The notes under the pieces were generated by a model, which did not search any database, was not told the origin of the DNA, and worked only from the letters and a program-made list of their open reading frames with translations. From IMG/VR virus record IMGVR_UViG_3300005548_000375, positions 1-26,325 of that record: DNA of 26,325 nucleotides; one strand, 5' to 3'. The stretch is from a virus. Both the position numbers and the translations under genes were made by a program. This document shows, one piece after another, positions 8,183 to 14,489 of the stretch. Each line of letters opens with the position of its first letter. Position 1 is the first letter of the stretch.

Positions 8183-8689
8183 TCAGCGCGAGCGCACGCG
8201 CACCTGCACGTCCACGTCCACCGCGCCGCGTCCGCCCCGGGGCTTACTGAGGGCCCGGAACAGCCAGATCAGCAGCAGCGTGGTCCCCATCATCAGGAGC
8301 CAGGCCCCAGCCAGGGAGCCGGTGAGATGCACGGCCCACAACCCGATGCCAGTCACGGTGGCCAGGAGGAGGAGCGCCCCACCGCCGATCAGGGCGGGCA
8401 TCACCCAACGGGGGCGGGGGTCACGCAACCGGCGGACGATCACCTCGTATCGCCCGGTCTCGGCGTTCAGAACCGGCTGGCGGCGGATGAACTGGATCTC
8501 TCCCCGCTCGGCCGCGCGCTGGGCCGCGCCAACCACCGCCCAGCGGTCAGCGCTGGACATGATCTCCTTGCGGCCCCGGGTGACTCGCTTGCTGGCCACG
8601 ACGGTGGAGGCCGGACGCTTGCGCGCCAGATCTGCCGGGGGGCGATACAGCTCCAGACGGTGAGTGTCGGCAGGGCTCATCTCGTCCAC
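8183..8689 (-). CDS. two-TM membrane protein, unknown function
   Basis: This 168-aa protein has a polar, Arg-rich N-terminal domain (about residues 1-95, with Ser/Ala helices) and two TM segments (about 96-120 and 123-145), followed by a basic tail. GTG 8689 is favoured because GGAGG lies 6 nt upstream; ATG 8680 overlaps the previous stop as ATGA but has no SD at proper distance. It overlaps the GIY-YIG gene by 13 nt, so the two are likely co-translated. I do not recognise a family. It lies in a non-structural block read against the late genes, so a role at the host membrane, such as exclusion, is possible but only inferred. Confidence 0.7.
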   Translation of the reverse strand: MDEMSPADTHRLELYRPPADLARKRPASTVVASKRVTRGRKEIMSSADRWAVVGAAQRAAERGEIQFIRRQPVLNAETGRYEVIVRRLRDPRPRWVMPALIGGGALLLLATVTGIGLWAVHLTGSLAGAWLLMMGTTLLLIWLFRALSKPRGGRGAVDVDVQVRVRSR

Positions 8690-9159
8690 AGATATCCTCC
8701 AATTCCTACTAAAATGATTCCTATGCCGGCAAGCCTGTAGATCCAGTTCACGACCCGGCCGAGCTTCAACATGACTCGGTAGCCAGGGTCAGCAACGTCT
8801 CGGGCGTGCCGCTGGTTGATCTGCTCTTGCCTGGTGAGGTGCGGCCAAGGGTTCTTGGCGATGTTGTAGCGGGGGCGGGCCAGGAAGATCAGAGCGGTCT
8901 CCAGGCTCAAGGTGACCCAGTCCCACCCGAGCCACCACGGGAGCTGGATGGTGTAGCGCCGGACTTTCAGGTCCCACCACGGCTTCTCCACGCACGTCGG
9001 GTGGCGGCCACACTTTCCGGCATGGCACCGATCTCTGGCGTCCAGGTTGCGGCTCTTGCCGATGTAGCCCCACTCCGTCCGGAAGGGCCGGAAGTGCTTG
9101 CGCGTGCGGTAGGCGTAGACCCCGGGCTGGCGTCGCTTCGCTCTGGCCAGCCACCCCAT
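8677..9159 (-). CDS. GIY-YIG nuclease-like protein with C-terminal TM segment
   Basis: This 160-aa protein shows GIY-YIG motifs in order: 'GVYAY' (13-17) for GIY, 'GYIGKS' (31-36) for YIG, an Arg at 42-44, the catalytic-type Glu87 in 'SLETAL', and Asn99 in 'PRYNIAKNP'. An insert between about 45 and 65 carries 'CHAGKCGRHPTC', a possible metal-binding cluster. GIY-YIG enzymes cut DNA as homing, repair or restriction nucleases. Unusually, the C-terminus (143-157) is a Gly/Ile/Leu-rich TM-like segment, so the protein may be membrane-bound. Its ATG overlaps the XRE gene stop by one base (TGATG). Family call is by motif spacing; activity is not shown. Confidence 0.7.
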   Translation of the reverse strand: MGWLARAKRRQPGVYAYRTRKHFRPFRTEWGYIGKSRNLDARDRCHAGKCGRHPTCVEKPWWDLKVRRYTIQLPWWLGWDWVTLSLETALIFLARPRYNIAKNPWPHLTRQEQINQRHARDVADPGYRVMLKLGRVVNWIYRLAGIGIILVGIGGYLWTR

Positions 9160-9449
9160 CAGTCGTCCACCTCGCGCACCCCGGCCCCGGTCACCGGGAT
9201 GATCAACTTCTCACCCGTGTGGCCATCGTGGATCGTGATCATGACCTCCAACTCAAGGCCCTCCGCCCACCTGGCGATGGTCGAGAACTGAGGATCTGGG
9301 CGGCGGCCCGTTTCGAGTTGGGCCACCGTCCCCTGGCTCACCCCGAGTCGGGAGGCCAGCTCCATCTGAGTCCATCCTCGGGCCTCACGAATGGTCTTCA
9401 GAGCGGCCACGATCCACCGAGTCGCCTGGACGTGGTGGACGCCTCTCAT
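9159..9449 (-). CDS. XRE-family HTH transcriptional regulator
   Basis: This 96-aa protein has a clear helix-turn-helix: 'ARGWTQMELASRLGVSQGTVAQLETGRR' spans about residues 23-50 and is given here only as the family signature split by its key residues Thr26, Gln27, Gly36, Val37 and Ser38. The C-terminal 40 residues form a small beta region ending 'GAGVREVDD'. It could be a repressor of the phage or of the local group. ATG 9449 overlaps the previous stop as ATGA and has AGAGGGG upstream. It is the only canonical HTH regulator I see in the window, hence one candidate for the factor that binds the 22-bp palindromes, though no direct link is visible. Confidence 0.85.
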   Translation of the reverse strand: MRGVHHVQATRWIVAALKTIREARGWTQMELASRLGVSQGTVAQLETGRRPDPQFSTIARWAEGLELEVMITIHDGHTGEKLIIPVTGAGVREVDD

Positions 9450-9682
9450 CTGTTCCCCTCTGACGAGACGGACAGGATCAGGCCTCGTTCAAAGGACACC
9501 TCCTCGGTCACCTGGTAGGACACGAAAGGCTCTTCGGCAAGATCCTCATCCGGCAGGCTCTCGAACGTCTCGGCCAGCACGGCCAGGGCATCCTCCGGGC
9601 TCCTGGCATAGACCACGCAGATGTGGATCCGATTGCGTCGGGTCATCCGGACGCGGTAGAGCTTCAGCAACTCAGTTGTCAT
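9446..9682 (-). CDS. hypothetical protein, 78 aa
   Basis: A small acidic protein with an N-terminal beta-like segment ('LLKLYRVRMTRRNRIHICVVYA'), a helix ('SPEDALAVLAETFESLPDEDL') and a C-terminal beta hairpin-like part ('SYQVTEEVSFERGLILSVS'). This alpha/beta order recalls small phage proteins with a ferredoxin-like fold, but no family is recognised. It overlaps the XRE gene by 4 nt, and the stop of the 137-aa gene is 7 nt upstream, so it is in the same leftward operon. Confidence 0.7.
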   Translation of the reverse strand: MTTELLKLYRVRMTRRNRIHICVVYARSPEDALAVLAETFESLPDEDLAEEPFVSYQVTEEVSFERGLILSVSSEGNR

Positions 9683-9689
9683 GATCGAC

Positions 9690-10103
9690 TCACTTCTTCG
9701 CGTCCGCCACCAGGTACCGGGCGAGCGTGACGAACAGGACTTCCAGCATCAGGCTGGCCAGGACTTCGTCTGTGTTGATCATCCCGTTCAGGTCCTCCGA
9801 GAGCTTCTCGGAAACGAATTGGACCTGGACCAGGGTGGGCTTATCGGAGTGAGCATCGATCAGCTTGTTGACCTCCACCAGCAACTCCCGGCGGACAATC
9901 TCTGCCTTGTCGTTCCACTCGCGCTGGAAGGCCTCGGGGATGAACCCCATCGTGGCCTGTAGCGCCTCAGCCGCCCTGGCCCGTGACACCATCGCTTCCG
10001 GAGTGTCCCCAGGGATCTGCTCACGCAGAGCCTTGATCACGCGCAGGAACCACCCCGGGTTCTCCTGGATCATCTTCAAGAGACGATCCGAGAATCTCTC
10101 CAC
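9690..10103 (-). CDS. hypothetical helical protein, 137 aa
   Basis: An almost wholly alpha-helical, charged protein, first gene of the leftward group. It starts at GTG 10103 with GGGAG 7 nt upstream. Residues about 39-60 are Ala-rich ('VSRARAAEALQATMGF'), and the C-terminus ('LASLMLEVLFVTLARYLVADAKK') is an amphipathic or weakly membrane-associated helix. No motif is recognised. Being first in an operon with an XRE regulator and a nuclease, it may be an early or lysogenic gene; that is inference. Confidence 0.7.
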   Translation of the reverse strand: MERFSDRLLKMIQENPGWFLRVIKALREQIPGDTPEAMVSRARAAEALQATMGFIPEAFQREWNDKAEIVRRELLVEVNKLIDAHSDKPTLVQVQFVSEKLSEDLNGMINTDEVLASLMLEVLFVTLARYLVADAKK

Positions 10104-10215
10104 ATCTCGCTCCCTCTAGTCGGTTGTCACCCCCGCCGGACAAGGGGGATCGGTGCCACGTCTTGCCCGGTAGGGGACTTTAGCCAGCTTATCGTCATCT
10201 GCCACTACCGTCCAG

Positions 10216-10227
10216 TATGCTGGAAGA
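10216..10227 (+). promoter_or_regulatory. possible leaderless promoter of the translocase gene
   Basis: The 124-nt divergent gap 10104-10227 contains TATGCT (10216-10221) six bases before ATG 10228. This is the same -10-to-start geometry as the two leaderless promoters at 16478-16499 and 22235-22256. No clear -35 is seen, and the GGAAGA just before the ATG is too close to be a normal SD. The rest of the gap shows CCCCC/GGGGG tracts (10130-10150) and nothing else clear. Confidence 0.4.
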
Positions 10228-12069
10228 ATGCCTCCTTACAACCCTGCTGTTCGCGAGGTGGCCCACCGGTGGCACGCACCGTTGCTGCTGGCGATCCCCT
10301 GGCGGTTCCTCATCACCGGCGAATACATCGGCCGCGTCAAGGACAATGCCTCGTTCCTGCATGATGCGACGCTGGACTATCGGGACAAGCCGGTGGTCCG
10401 GCTCTCGCGCGCGCGCTGGCGTCGCGTGGTCCGGCGCAACCTTCTGATCACCGTGCCCCTGGCTGCCCTCTGTGCGGCCCCCTGGCTCACCCTCTGGGTG
10501 TTCGTGGCGTATGAGGTAGGGGCGGCGGCGTACGGCCTCTGGCGCGGCCTACGGGGCGCGCGGGACGTTCTCTTCCGCCGCCGCCACAATCGCGAGTGGG
10601 TGTACCCGGCGGCCCAGGTGGCCGCTCGCGTTCTCGGCATCCGCTACACCAAGGCCTGGGCGCGCGGGAGCCTGGACCTCCCGCGCGGTTGGGGGACCGG
10701 GGACACGAGCGGACCGGCGGAACGTCAGGCGGCCAGGCTGTCCATCCCACCGGGTACTCCGCTCCCCAAGGGCACCAAGGATCAACTTACCTCCCAGGTG
10801 GGTGCTCGGCTGGGCATCATCAACCCGCGCGGCGAGTGGTCCGAGGTAGGCGAGCACGTGTGGGTGACGATTGAAGCCACCCCGGTCCCGCCGGCCGCCG
10901 TGACCTGGGAAAACTTGCTCCCGGCCATCAAGGCGGCCGAGGCCGATGAGATGGTTCTCGGGCGCGGCCCGGGTGGCCGCCTGGCCACGGTCAGCCTGCT
11001 GGAGGACTCGCCTCACATGGCTCTGTCCGGGGCCAGTGGGACCGGCAAGAGCGTGCTGGTCCGAGTGGCCATGGTGCCCCGGATCGTCTTCCACGGCGAC
11101 GGGGTTCTGATCATGGACCCCAAGCGGTTCAGTCACTGGCGCTGGGCCGGGGACGGAAAGGTGGACCGCAACCGCGTCCGCTACGCCTGGCGCACGGAGG
11201 ATCTCCACGCGGCCTGGCTGGAGGTGGCCGAGGAGATGGCCAGGCGGATGGAGTTGGACGAAGAGGAGTTGGCCAGCGAGCGCCGGGTGTTCGTGGTGGT
11301 GGAGGAGATCAACGTCCAGACCAAGCGGCTCACCCGGCACTGGAAGGCCGAGCGGAAACGGATCATCGCTGAGGCCAAGCTGGCCCTGGCCGACGATCCG
11401 ACGGCGGACATCGACCTGGGTGACCTGGATCCCCCGCTCCAGTCCCCGGCCATCGTGGCCATGCAGGAGTTGGTGGGCATGGGCCGGGAGTTGCGGATGC
11501 ATGCGGTGGTGGCCGCCCAGCGGCTGTCCGCCTCGGTGTTCGGCGGCAACGGCGGGGACATCCGGGAGAGCTTTCAGGGTGGTCGGCTCATCGCGCGGTG
11601 GGACCGGAAGCTCTGGAAGATGTTGGTGGACACGATCGCCTACGTGGCCTGCCCTACTGGCCCGCGTGGGATCTGGGGGTTGGCCAAGGGGGAAGACTTC
11701 TTGATCTTCCGGGTGCCTTTCCTGTCCGAGGCCGTGGCCACTCAGATGATCAATGGCCAATCGGTGGCCGTGGCCGGGCCGGTCCTTGGCCGCCAGGATG
11801 GCCACCGGGTGGTGGATGGCCAGAGCGACCAGATGGCCATTGGCCACGGCGTGACTCTGGCCGACGCGTTGGCCAACCTTCCTGGCCAATCCGGTCCGAT
11901 GGCCATCACGTTGGCCACGCTGCGCCAGGCGGCCCATCGGGACGCGACGTTCCCCGAGCCGTTGGCCAAAGCGGATGGCCAGTCGTATGGCCAGACCGAG
12001 GCCAAGCTCTACGACATGGGGGCGCTTGTCCACTGGCGTGAGGGTGTGCTGGCCAATCGGCAGAGGTAG
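10228..12069 (+). CDS. FtsK/TraB-like DNA translocase
   Basis: This 613-aa protein has a TM region at about residues 71-103 and a P-loop ATPase domain: Walker A 'GASGTGKS' at 268-275, Walker B-like 'GVLIMDPKR' near 297 and a second acidic strand 'VFVVVEEIN' near 355. 'GMGRELRMHAVVAAQRL' (about 415-430) is the FtsK/TraB region before the last strand. Members move double-stranded DNA across septa or between mycelial cells (TraB of Streptomyces plasmids). The C-terminal 110 residues differ from the ATPase and are encoded by DNA full of TGGCCA; they occupy the place where TraB/FtsK carry a DNA-reading domain. It stands alone, facing a terminator. A role in moving phage or plasmid-like DNA is inference. 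Confidence 0.88.
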   Translation: MPPYNPAVREVAHRWHAPLLLAIPWRFLITGEYIGRVKDNASFLHDATLDYRDKPVVRLSRARWRRVVRRNLLITVPLAALCAAPWLTLWVFVAYEVGAAAYGLWRGLRGARDVLFRRRHNREWVYPAAQVAARVLGIRYTKAWARGSLDLPRGWGTGDTSGPAERQAARLSIPPGTPLPKGTKDQLTSQVGARLGIINPRGEWSEVGEHVWVTIEATPVPPAAVTWENLLPAIKAAEADEMVLGRGPGGRLATVSLLEDSPHMALSGASGTGKSVLVRVAMVPRIVFHGDGVLIMDPKRFSHWRWAGDGKVDRNRVRYAWRTEDLHAAWLEVAEEMARRMELDEEELASERRVFVVVEEINVQTKRLTRHWKAERKRIIAEAKLALADDPTADIDLGDLDPPLQSPAIVAMQELVGMGRELRMHAVVAAQRLSASVFGGNGGDIRESFQGGRLIARWDRKLWKMLVDTIAYVACPTGPRGIWGLAKGEDFLIFRVPFLSEAVATQMINGQSVAVAGPVLGRQDGHRVVDGQSDQMAIGHGVTLADALANLPGQSGPMAITLATLRQAAHRDATFPEPLAKADGQSYGQTEAKLYDMGALVHWREGVLANRQR

Positions 12070-12077
12070 GATGGCCA
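11735..12077. repeat. TGGCCA cluster in the 3' end of the translocase gene
   Basis: I count 15 copies of the palindrome TGGCCA in 343 bp, often as GATGGCCA or TTGGCCA. They fall in two reading phases (xTG GCC Axx, coding Leu/Met-Ala; and xxT GGC CAx, coding Gly-Gln/His). By contrast I see two copies in the whole 2-kb tape measure gene. Conservation of the hexamer in two frames suggests a DNA-level role. Confidence 0.75.
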
Positions 12078-12112
12078 GCGAACCTACTCGCTGGCCGCGA
12101 TGGGTCCCACAT

Positions 12113-12142
12113 GAAAGGCCCCGGATCACTCCGGGGCCTTTC
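12113..12142. terminator. bidirectional hairpin terminator
   Basis: A perfect 13-bp stem (GAAAGGCCCCGGA 12113-12125, complement 12130-12142) with a 4-nt loop lies between the converging translocase and phosphoribosyltransferase genes. Both outer ends carry A/T triplets. Confidence 0.88.
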
Positions 12143-12155
12143 GCCTGTCTGGGGT

Positions 12156-12536
12156 TCACCAGGTGGTGAAGATGCCCTTCTCGTACTCGAACGTTCCGAC
12201 GTACGTAGTGGGCTCGCCGTACATCTGGGAGATCTGCCGGACGGCCCGCTCCACGCGCCGCTTGGTCGCACCGGAGGCCATGAAGTCGTCCATGAACACC
12301 CAGCGGGAGCCGATCTCTCCCTCGAACAGGGCGTTGGTGTGGCTACCGTCGTTGTCCTTGCGGATGATGGCCCACTTTTTGCCCAGGGCGCGGGCCAGGA
12401 TCGGCACCACCAGCGCGCCGGACAGGCCGGTCCCGATCATCGTGTCGTACTTGATCGATCGCATCTCCGCCTTGGCGTCTTGGACGATCGTCTCGGGGTC
12501 CTTGAACGCGGAGTTGGAGTAGCTGTGGTTGATCAT
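12156..12536 (-). CDS. type I phosphoribosyltransferase-like protein
   Basis: This 126-aa protein carries the PRPP-binding loop of type I phosphoribosyltransferases: 'WVFMDDFMASGATKRR' (79-94), with two Asp (83, 84) and the Ser-Gly-Ala-Thr turn. Upstream 'GTGLSGALVVPILARALGK' (35-53) matches the 'sGG...a..la..l' PPi-loop region. Such enzymes join a base to PRPP in nucleotide salvage; the substrate cannot be told from sequence. At 126 aa it is short for the family (150-200), with a reduced hood. ATG 12536 has GGGAG upstream and a leader similar to that at 16242-16270. It is last in the cassette that also contains the tRNA-like genes. Nucleotide scavenging is the simplest role. Confidence 0.82.
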   Translation of the reverse strand: MINHSYSNSAFKDPETIVQDAKAEMRSIKYDTMIGTGLSGALVVPILARALGKKWAIIRKDNDGSHTNALFEGEIGSRWVFMDDFMASGATKRRVERAVRQISQMYGEPTTYVGTFEYEKGIFTTW

Positions 12537-12574
12537 CGGTCTGTTCTCCCTGCTAGCTGGCCGCTTGCGTTACG

Positions 12575-12635
12575 TGGACCTGGCGGGAGTTGAACCCACT
12601 CTTCTCAGTTGAGATGCTTCCAGCAGCTCAGGCCC
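12575..12635 (-). tRNA. miniature tRNA-like gene 2 (61 nt, degenerate)
   Basis: On the minus strand, GGGCCTG pairs with CAGGTCC (7 bp, one G-U) as acceptor stem. A T arm follows the consensus: stem GTGGG/CCCGC with loop TTCAACT, inside GGTTCAACTCC. The middle is only 27 nt. It folds as a 3-bp D-like hairpin (TGC/GCA) and a short TCTC-AACT-GAGA hairpin instead of a normal 5-bp, 7-nt anticodon arm, so no anticodon can be assigned. CCA is not encoded. It lies 4 nt after tRNA-like gene 1. It may be a decayed tRNA or a tRNA-like RNA with another role. Confidence 0.5.
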
Positions 12636-12639
12636 TCGG

Positions 12640-12704
12640 TGCCCCGTGCCGGATTCGAACCGGCCCGCCAGCCTGAGCACGGCTGACACAGATCCACTCG
12701 GGGC
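12640..12704 (-). tRNA. miniature tRNA-like gene 1 (65 nt, anticodon loop GTGCTCA)
   Basis: On the minus strand the acceptor GCCCCG pairs with CGGGGC (six pairs, then an A-A mismatch), followed by discriminator A. The T arm is perfect: GCCGG/CCGGC with loop TTCGAAT. The anticodon arm is a perfect 5-bp CAGCC/GGCTG with a 7-nt loop GTGCTCA, which would place GCT (Ser, AGC/AGU codons) at 34-36. Only 12 nt separate acceptor and anticodon stems, so a normal D arm cannot form, and the variable loop is 4 nt rather than the long arm of bacterial tRNA-Ser. G32 and C37 are also unusual. A shorter 3-bp D stem is possible only by cutting into the anticodon stem. Confidence 0.55.
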
Positions 12705-12710
12705 TGGGAT

Positions 12711-12732
12711 GGCCGCCCCCGGAGGGGCGGCC
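12711..12732 (-). terminator. hairpin after the 91-aa gene
   Basis: A 9-bp stem GGCCGCCCC/GGGGCGGCC with loop CGGA. The same stem-loop recurs at 15010-15033 after another small gene. No T run, so it could instead be a processing or mRNA-stability structure upstream of the tRNA-like genes. Confidence 0.6.
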
Positions 12733-12739
12733 GGATGGA

Positions 12740-13015
12740 TCAGGCCCAGGCCGGGCCGAGGTCGAATGCCTGCCGAGAGGTGACGGCGGGGGCGTTGGTA
12801 GCAGAGCGGGCCGCGCGGTAGCCGTCCAGCCAGATCTTGGCGTCCAGGAGGCTGGTGAAGTGCTCGTGCACGACGGTGGCGTTGCTGAACTGGAAGCCCC
12901 CGTTGCGTTCCTGGAGCGAGAGGCCGACCTGCTGGCCCTTGGCAACCAGGTCATTCCAGGTGTTCGCGAAGACGATCGGGTCCATCTGGGTGGTGTCTAC
13001 GGTCTGGGTGTTCAT
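12740..13015 (-). CDS. hypothetical protein, 91 aa
   Basis: First gene of the P1 cassette. ATG 13015 has AGGAGG 7 nt upstream, and the leader runs from the promoter at 13038-13059. The protein has 'IVFANTWNDLVAKGQQVGLSLQERNGGFQFSNATVVHEHFTSLLDAKIWLDGYRAAR' across residues about 14-70 (key residues Trp20, Gly28, His50, Trp62): an alpha/beta arrangement common in small actinophage proteins that process or bind an RNA or peptide, but no family is recognised. The tail is Ala/Thr-rich and ends 'DLGPAWA'. Cytoplasmic, no TM. Confidence 0.75.
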   Translation of the reverse strand: MNTQTVDTTQMDPIVFANTWNDLVAKGQQVGLSLQERNGGFQFSNATVVHEHFTSLLDAKIWLDGYRAARSATNAPAVTSRQAFDLGPAWA

Positions 13016-13037
13016 CTCGGGCCCTCCTGGTTGGTGT

Positions 13038-13059
13038 TACGTCTACTATAACAGACGTA
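13038..13059 (-). promoter_or_regulatory. promoter-operator P1
   Basis: On the minus strand the -10 is TATAGT (13045-13050) and -35 TTGACG (13067-13072), spaced 16 bp. A 22-bp palindrome (TACGTCTGTTA/TAGTAGACGTA) covers the -10. It should drive the 91-aa gene and probably the tRNA-like genes and phosphoribosyltransferase. Confidence 0.85.
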
Positions 13060-13110
13060 TGCCGATCGTCAATCCCGATTCACCAAGATTCTTCTGACCA
13101 GGGAAAACAA

Positions 13111-13138
13111 GGGGTGCCTGTCTTATGACAGGCACCCC
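13111..13138 (-). terminator. intrinsic terminator of the P2 operon
   Basis: A 12-bp perfect stem (GGGGTGCCTGTC/GACAGGCACCCC), 4-nt loop, followed on the minus strand by TTGTTTTCCC. It ends the operon that begins at P2 and insulates P1. Confidence 0.9.
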
Positions 13139-13154
13139 CAAATTGGGCCGGCAG

Positions 13155-13289
13155 TCAGATGGTGGGAATGGTGATCTTGCCGTTGTTACACCCGGCGGGG
13201 CACTTCACCCACTCCCACTTGCCAGGCTTGACCTCCTTGTAGATCTCGCCTCGGCCGTGACAGGTCTGGCAGGGCACCACCTTGGCCAT
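13155..13289 (-). CDS. zinc-ribbon microprotein, 44 aa
   Basis: ATG 13289 overlaps the preceding stop by one base (TGATG). The 44-aa protein opens with 'CQTCHGRGEIYKE' (Cys7, Cys10, then His-Gly-Arg-Gly) and has a second pair 'CPAGCNNGK' (Cys30, Cys34). The CxxCxGxG pattern is that of DnaJ-type zinc-ribbon repeats, here reduced to one unit. Such proteins bind nucleic acid or protein partners. It is the last gene of the P2 operon, just before its terminator. Too short for routine gene finders, but frame, overlap and motif support it. Confidence 0.78.
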   Translation of the reverse strand: MAKVVPCQTCHGRGEIYKEVKPGKWEWVKCPAGCNNGKITIPTI

Positions 13290-13471
13290 CAGCCCCTCCC
13301 CCGGCGGAGCAGGGTGGTCAGGAACGGCTTGCCGGGCTGGTTGCCGACGCCGTTGCGCTGGCGGAGGTCCGAGACCCGGACGGGGTTGCCGCCCTTGGAC
13401 TTGATGTCCCGAGCCCGAGCCTGGGCCTGCGCGTTCTTCAGCTCGGCTCGGGTGGGGTACTTGGCGCTCAT
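13289..13471 (-). CDS. hypothetical basic protein, 60 aa
   Basis: A Lys/Arg-rich 60-aa protein ('AELKNAQAQARARDIKSKGG', 'VRVSDLRQRNGVGNQ', ending 'FLTTLLRRGRG'). It is helical at the start and probably binds nucleic acid by charge. ATG 13471 overlaps the DUF2637 gene stop by 4 nt and has GAGGAGAG upstream. No known family. Confidence 0.7.
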   Translation of the reverse strand: MSAKYPTRAELKNAQAQARARDIKSKGGNPVRVSDLRQRNGVGNQPGKPFLTTLLRRGRG

Positions 13472-14301
13472 TCGCTCTCCTCTTCGGTCTGTTCCGGTGG
13501 TGCCGATACCGGCCGATCCGGTCCGGTCACCGATACCCGCCAGCGCCGTGCCTGGCGGGGGCTTACGTCATGGACACTGGCCACACGCCTATCCAGCTCC
13601 CCCTTGGCCACCCCGTTGGGATTGGCCAACCACTCCTGGATGGCCACGATGGCCGTGGCCGGTATGACCATCTCACCGGTGGCCCTGGCCACTCGCCGAG
13701 ATCTGGCCACTGGGCCACCCGGGTTGATCGGGACAGAGTGGCCAGGATGGCCGGTGGCCAAGAACCGCTCCGCCTCGCTGGCCAACTCCCGGCCAGCCTG
13801 GCCGATGGCCATGTCCACGCCTCTGTCCATCTCGTCCAACTCGTTGGCCAATTGGCCATCCGCCTCCTGGCCATCGGCACTTGACGCGTGACTAGCCGGC
13901 CGTTCCTGGCCAGCTTTGCGGACGCGGTCCAGGGCCAGTGTGGCCAGCACCATGCCGATGTCCACGGCCAGTGGCCCCGTGTGGCTGGCCACCTTGTCGT
14001 AGCCGTAGGCGTCCATCACGTGCGCCAGGTGCCAGTAGGAGATCCAGGCGGCCACGAACGCCACCAGGATCAGCGAGGCTCCCTTGGTGAGGCGGTCGCG
14101 CCAGGAGGCCAACCACGGGGTGTGGAGCATGACCTCGATGACGCCGAACAGGAAGCTGGGCCAGATGAAGGCGGAGACGTAGGCCCCGATGCCGGGGCGG
14201 GCAGACCCCAGGTTGATTGCCTGGAAGTTGCCCGCCAACGACATGGCCAGTCCGCCGATGATCATTCCCATGGCCCAGATGTGGGCCCGGCGGTACGTCA
14301 C
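13468..14301 (-). CDS. DUF2637/SpdB-like membrane protein
   Basis: This 277-aa protein has four hydrophobic segments in its first half (about 8-23, 41-59, 74-92, 110-124), with 'WPSFLFGVIEVM' and 'SYWHLAHVM' as in DUF2637 proteins, the family that includes spread proteins (SpdB2) of Streptomyces conjugative plasmids. These act with TraB in intramycelial plasmid spread. The second half (about 130-277) is a polar linker and then a small HTH-like region near 'IPATAIVAIQEWLANPNGVAKGELDRR' (Ala/Ile-rich helix, Leu-Ala-Asn turn, Gly-Glu-Leu helix) seen in many such proteins. GTG 14301 overlaps the previous stop as GTGA and has GGGGAGGG upstream. It pairs functionally with the translocase at 10228. 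Confidence 0.85.
   Translation of the reverse strand: MTYRRAHIWAMGMIIGGLAMSLAGNFQAINLGSARPGIGAYVSAFIWPSFLFGVIEVMLHTPWLASWRDRLTKGASLILVAFVAAWISYWHLAHVMDAYGYDKVASHTGPLAVDIGMVLATLALDRVRKAGQERPASHASSADGQEADGQLANELDEMDRGVDMAIGQAGRELASEAERFLATGHPGHSVPINPGGPVARSRRVARATGEMVIPATAIVAIQEWLANPNGVAKGELDRRVASVHDVSPRQARRWRVSVTGPDRPVSAPPEQTEEESE
13578..13991. repeat. TGGCCA cluster in the DUF2637 gene
   Basis: I count 16 copies of TGGCCA in 414 bp, with five more up to 14649. As in the translocase gene, they occur in two coding phases (Leu/Val/Met-Ala and Gly-Gln/His). The two densest clusters of this hexamer lie in the two transfer-type genes. Confidence 0.75.
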
Positions 14302-14489
14302 CAAACCCTCCCCTCATCCGCGTGGTCCGTGGCGTACTCAGCCGCGTCGTTCCAGGTGTCGTACGTCTGGACCCAGGGGCATGGGTGGCCATCGGAATCG
14401 TGCGTCACGCACGTGGCCACCACCTGGCCCTCCTCGTCGGCCTTCAGCTCTACGGTGGCCACCTTGCCCGCCATGAAGATCTGAGCCAT
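14298..14489 (-). CDS. hypothetical protein, 63 aa
   Basis: An acidic protein with a beta-rich start ('IFMAGKVATVELKADEEGQVVATC') followed by 'HDSDGHPCPWVQTYDTWNDAAEYATDHAD', which has Cys29, Cys39, His and Trp residues typical of small actinophage proteins with a short helix after the Trp. GGAGGTGAGC precedes ATG 14489 and overlaps the end of the upstream gene, whose TAG is adjacent. Function unknown. Confidence 0.75.
   Translation of the reverse strand: MAQIFMAGKVATVELKADEEGQVVATCVTHDSDGHPCPWVQTYDTWNDAAEYATDHADEGRVW

Noticed and set aside
10104-10227. Attachment site in the divergent gap before the translocase
   Set aside because: No integrase gene and no tRNA-end-like core sequence are seen nearby.
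11735-12077. TGGCCA cluster as a protein repeat (Gly-Gln/Leu-Ala repeats)
   Set aside because: The encoded residues differ between copies and the hexamer occurs in two reading phases, so a protein repeat does not explain it.
12628-12954. 108-aa minus-strand frame over the 91-aa gene and tRNA-like gene 1
   Set aside because: Low-complexity Ser/Pro/Arg-rich; the 91-aa frame has the RBS and sits right after P1.
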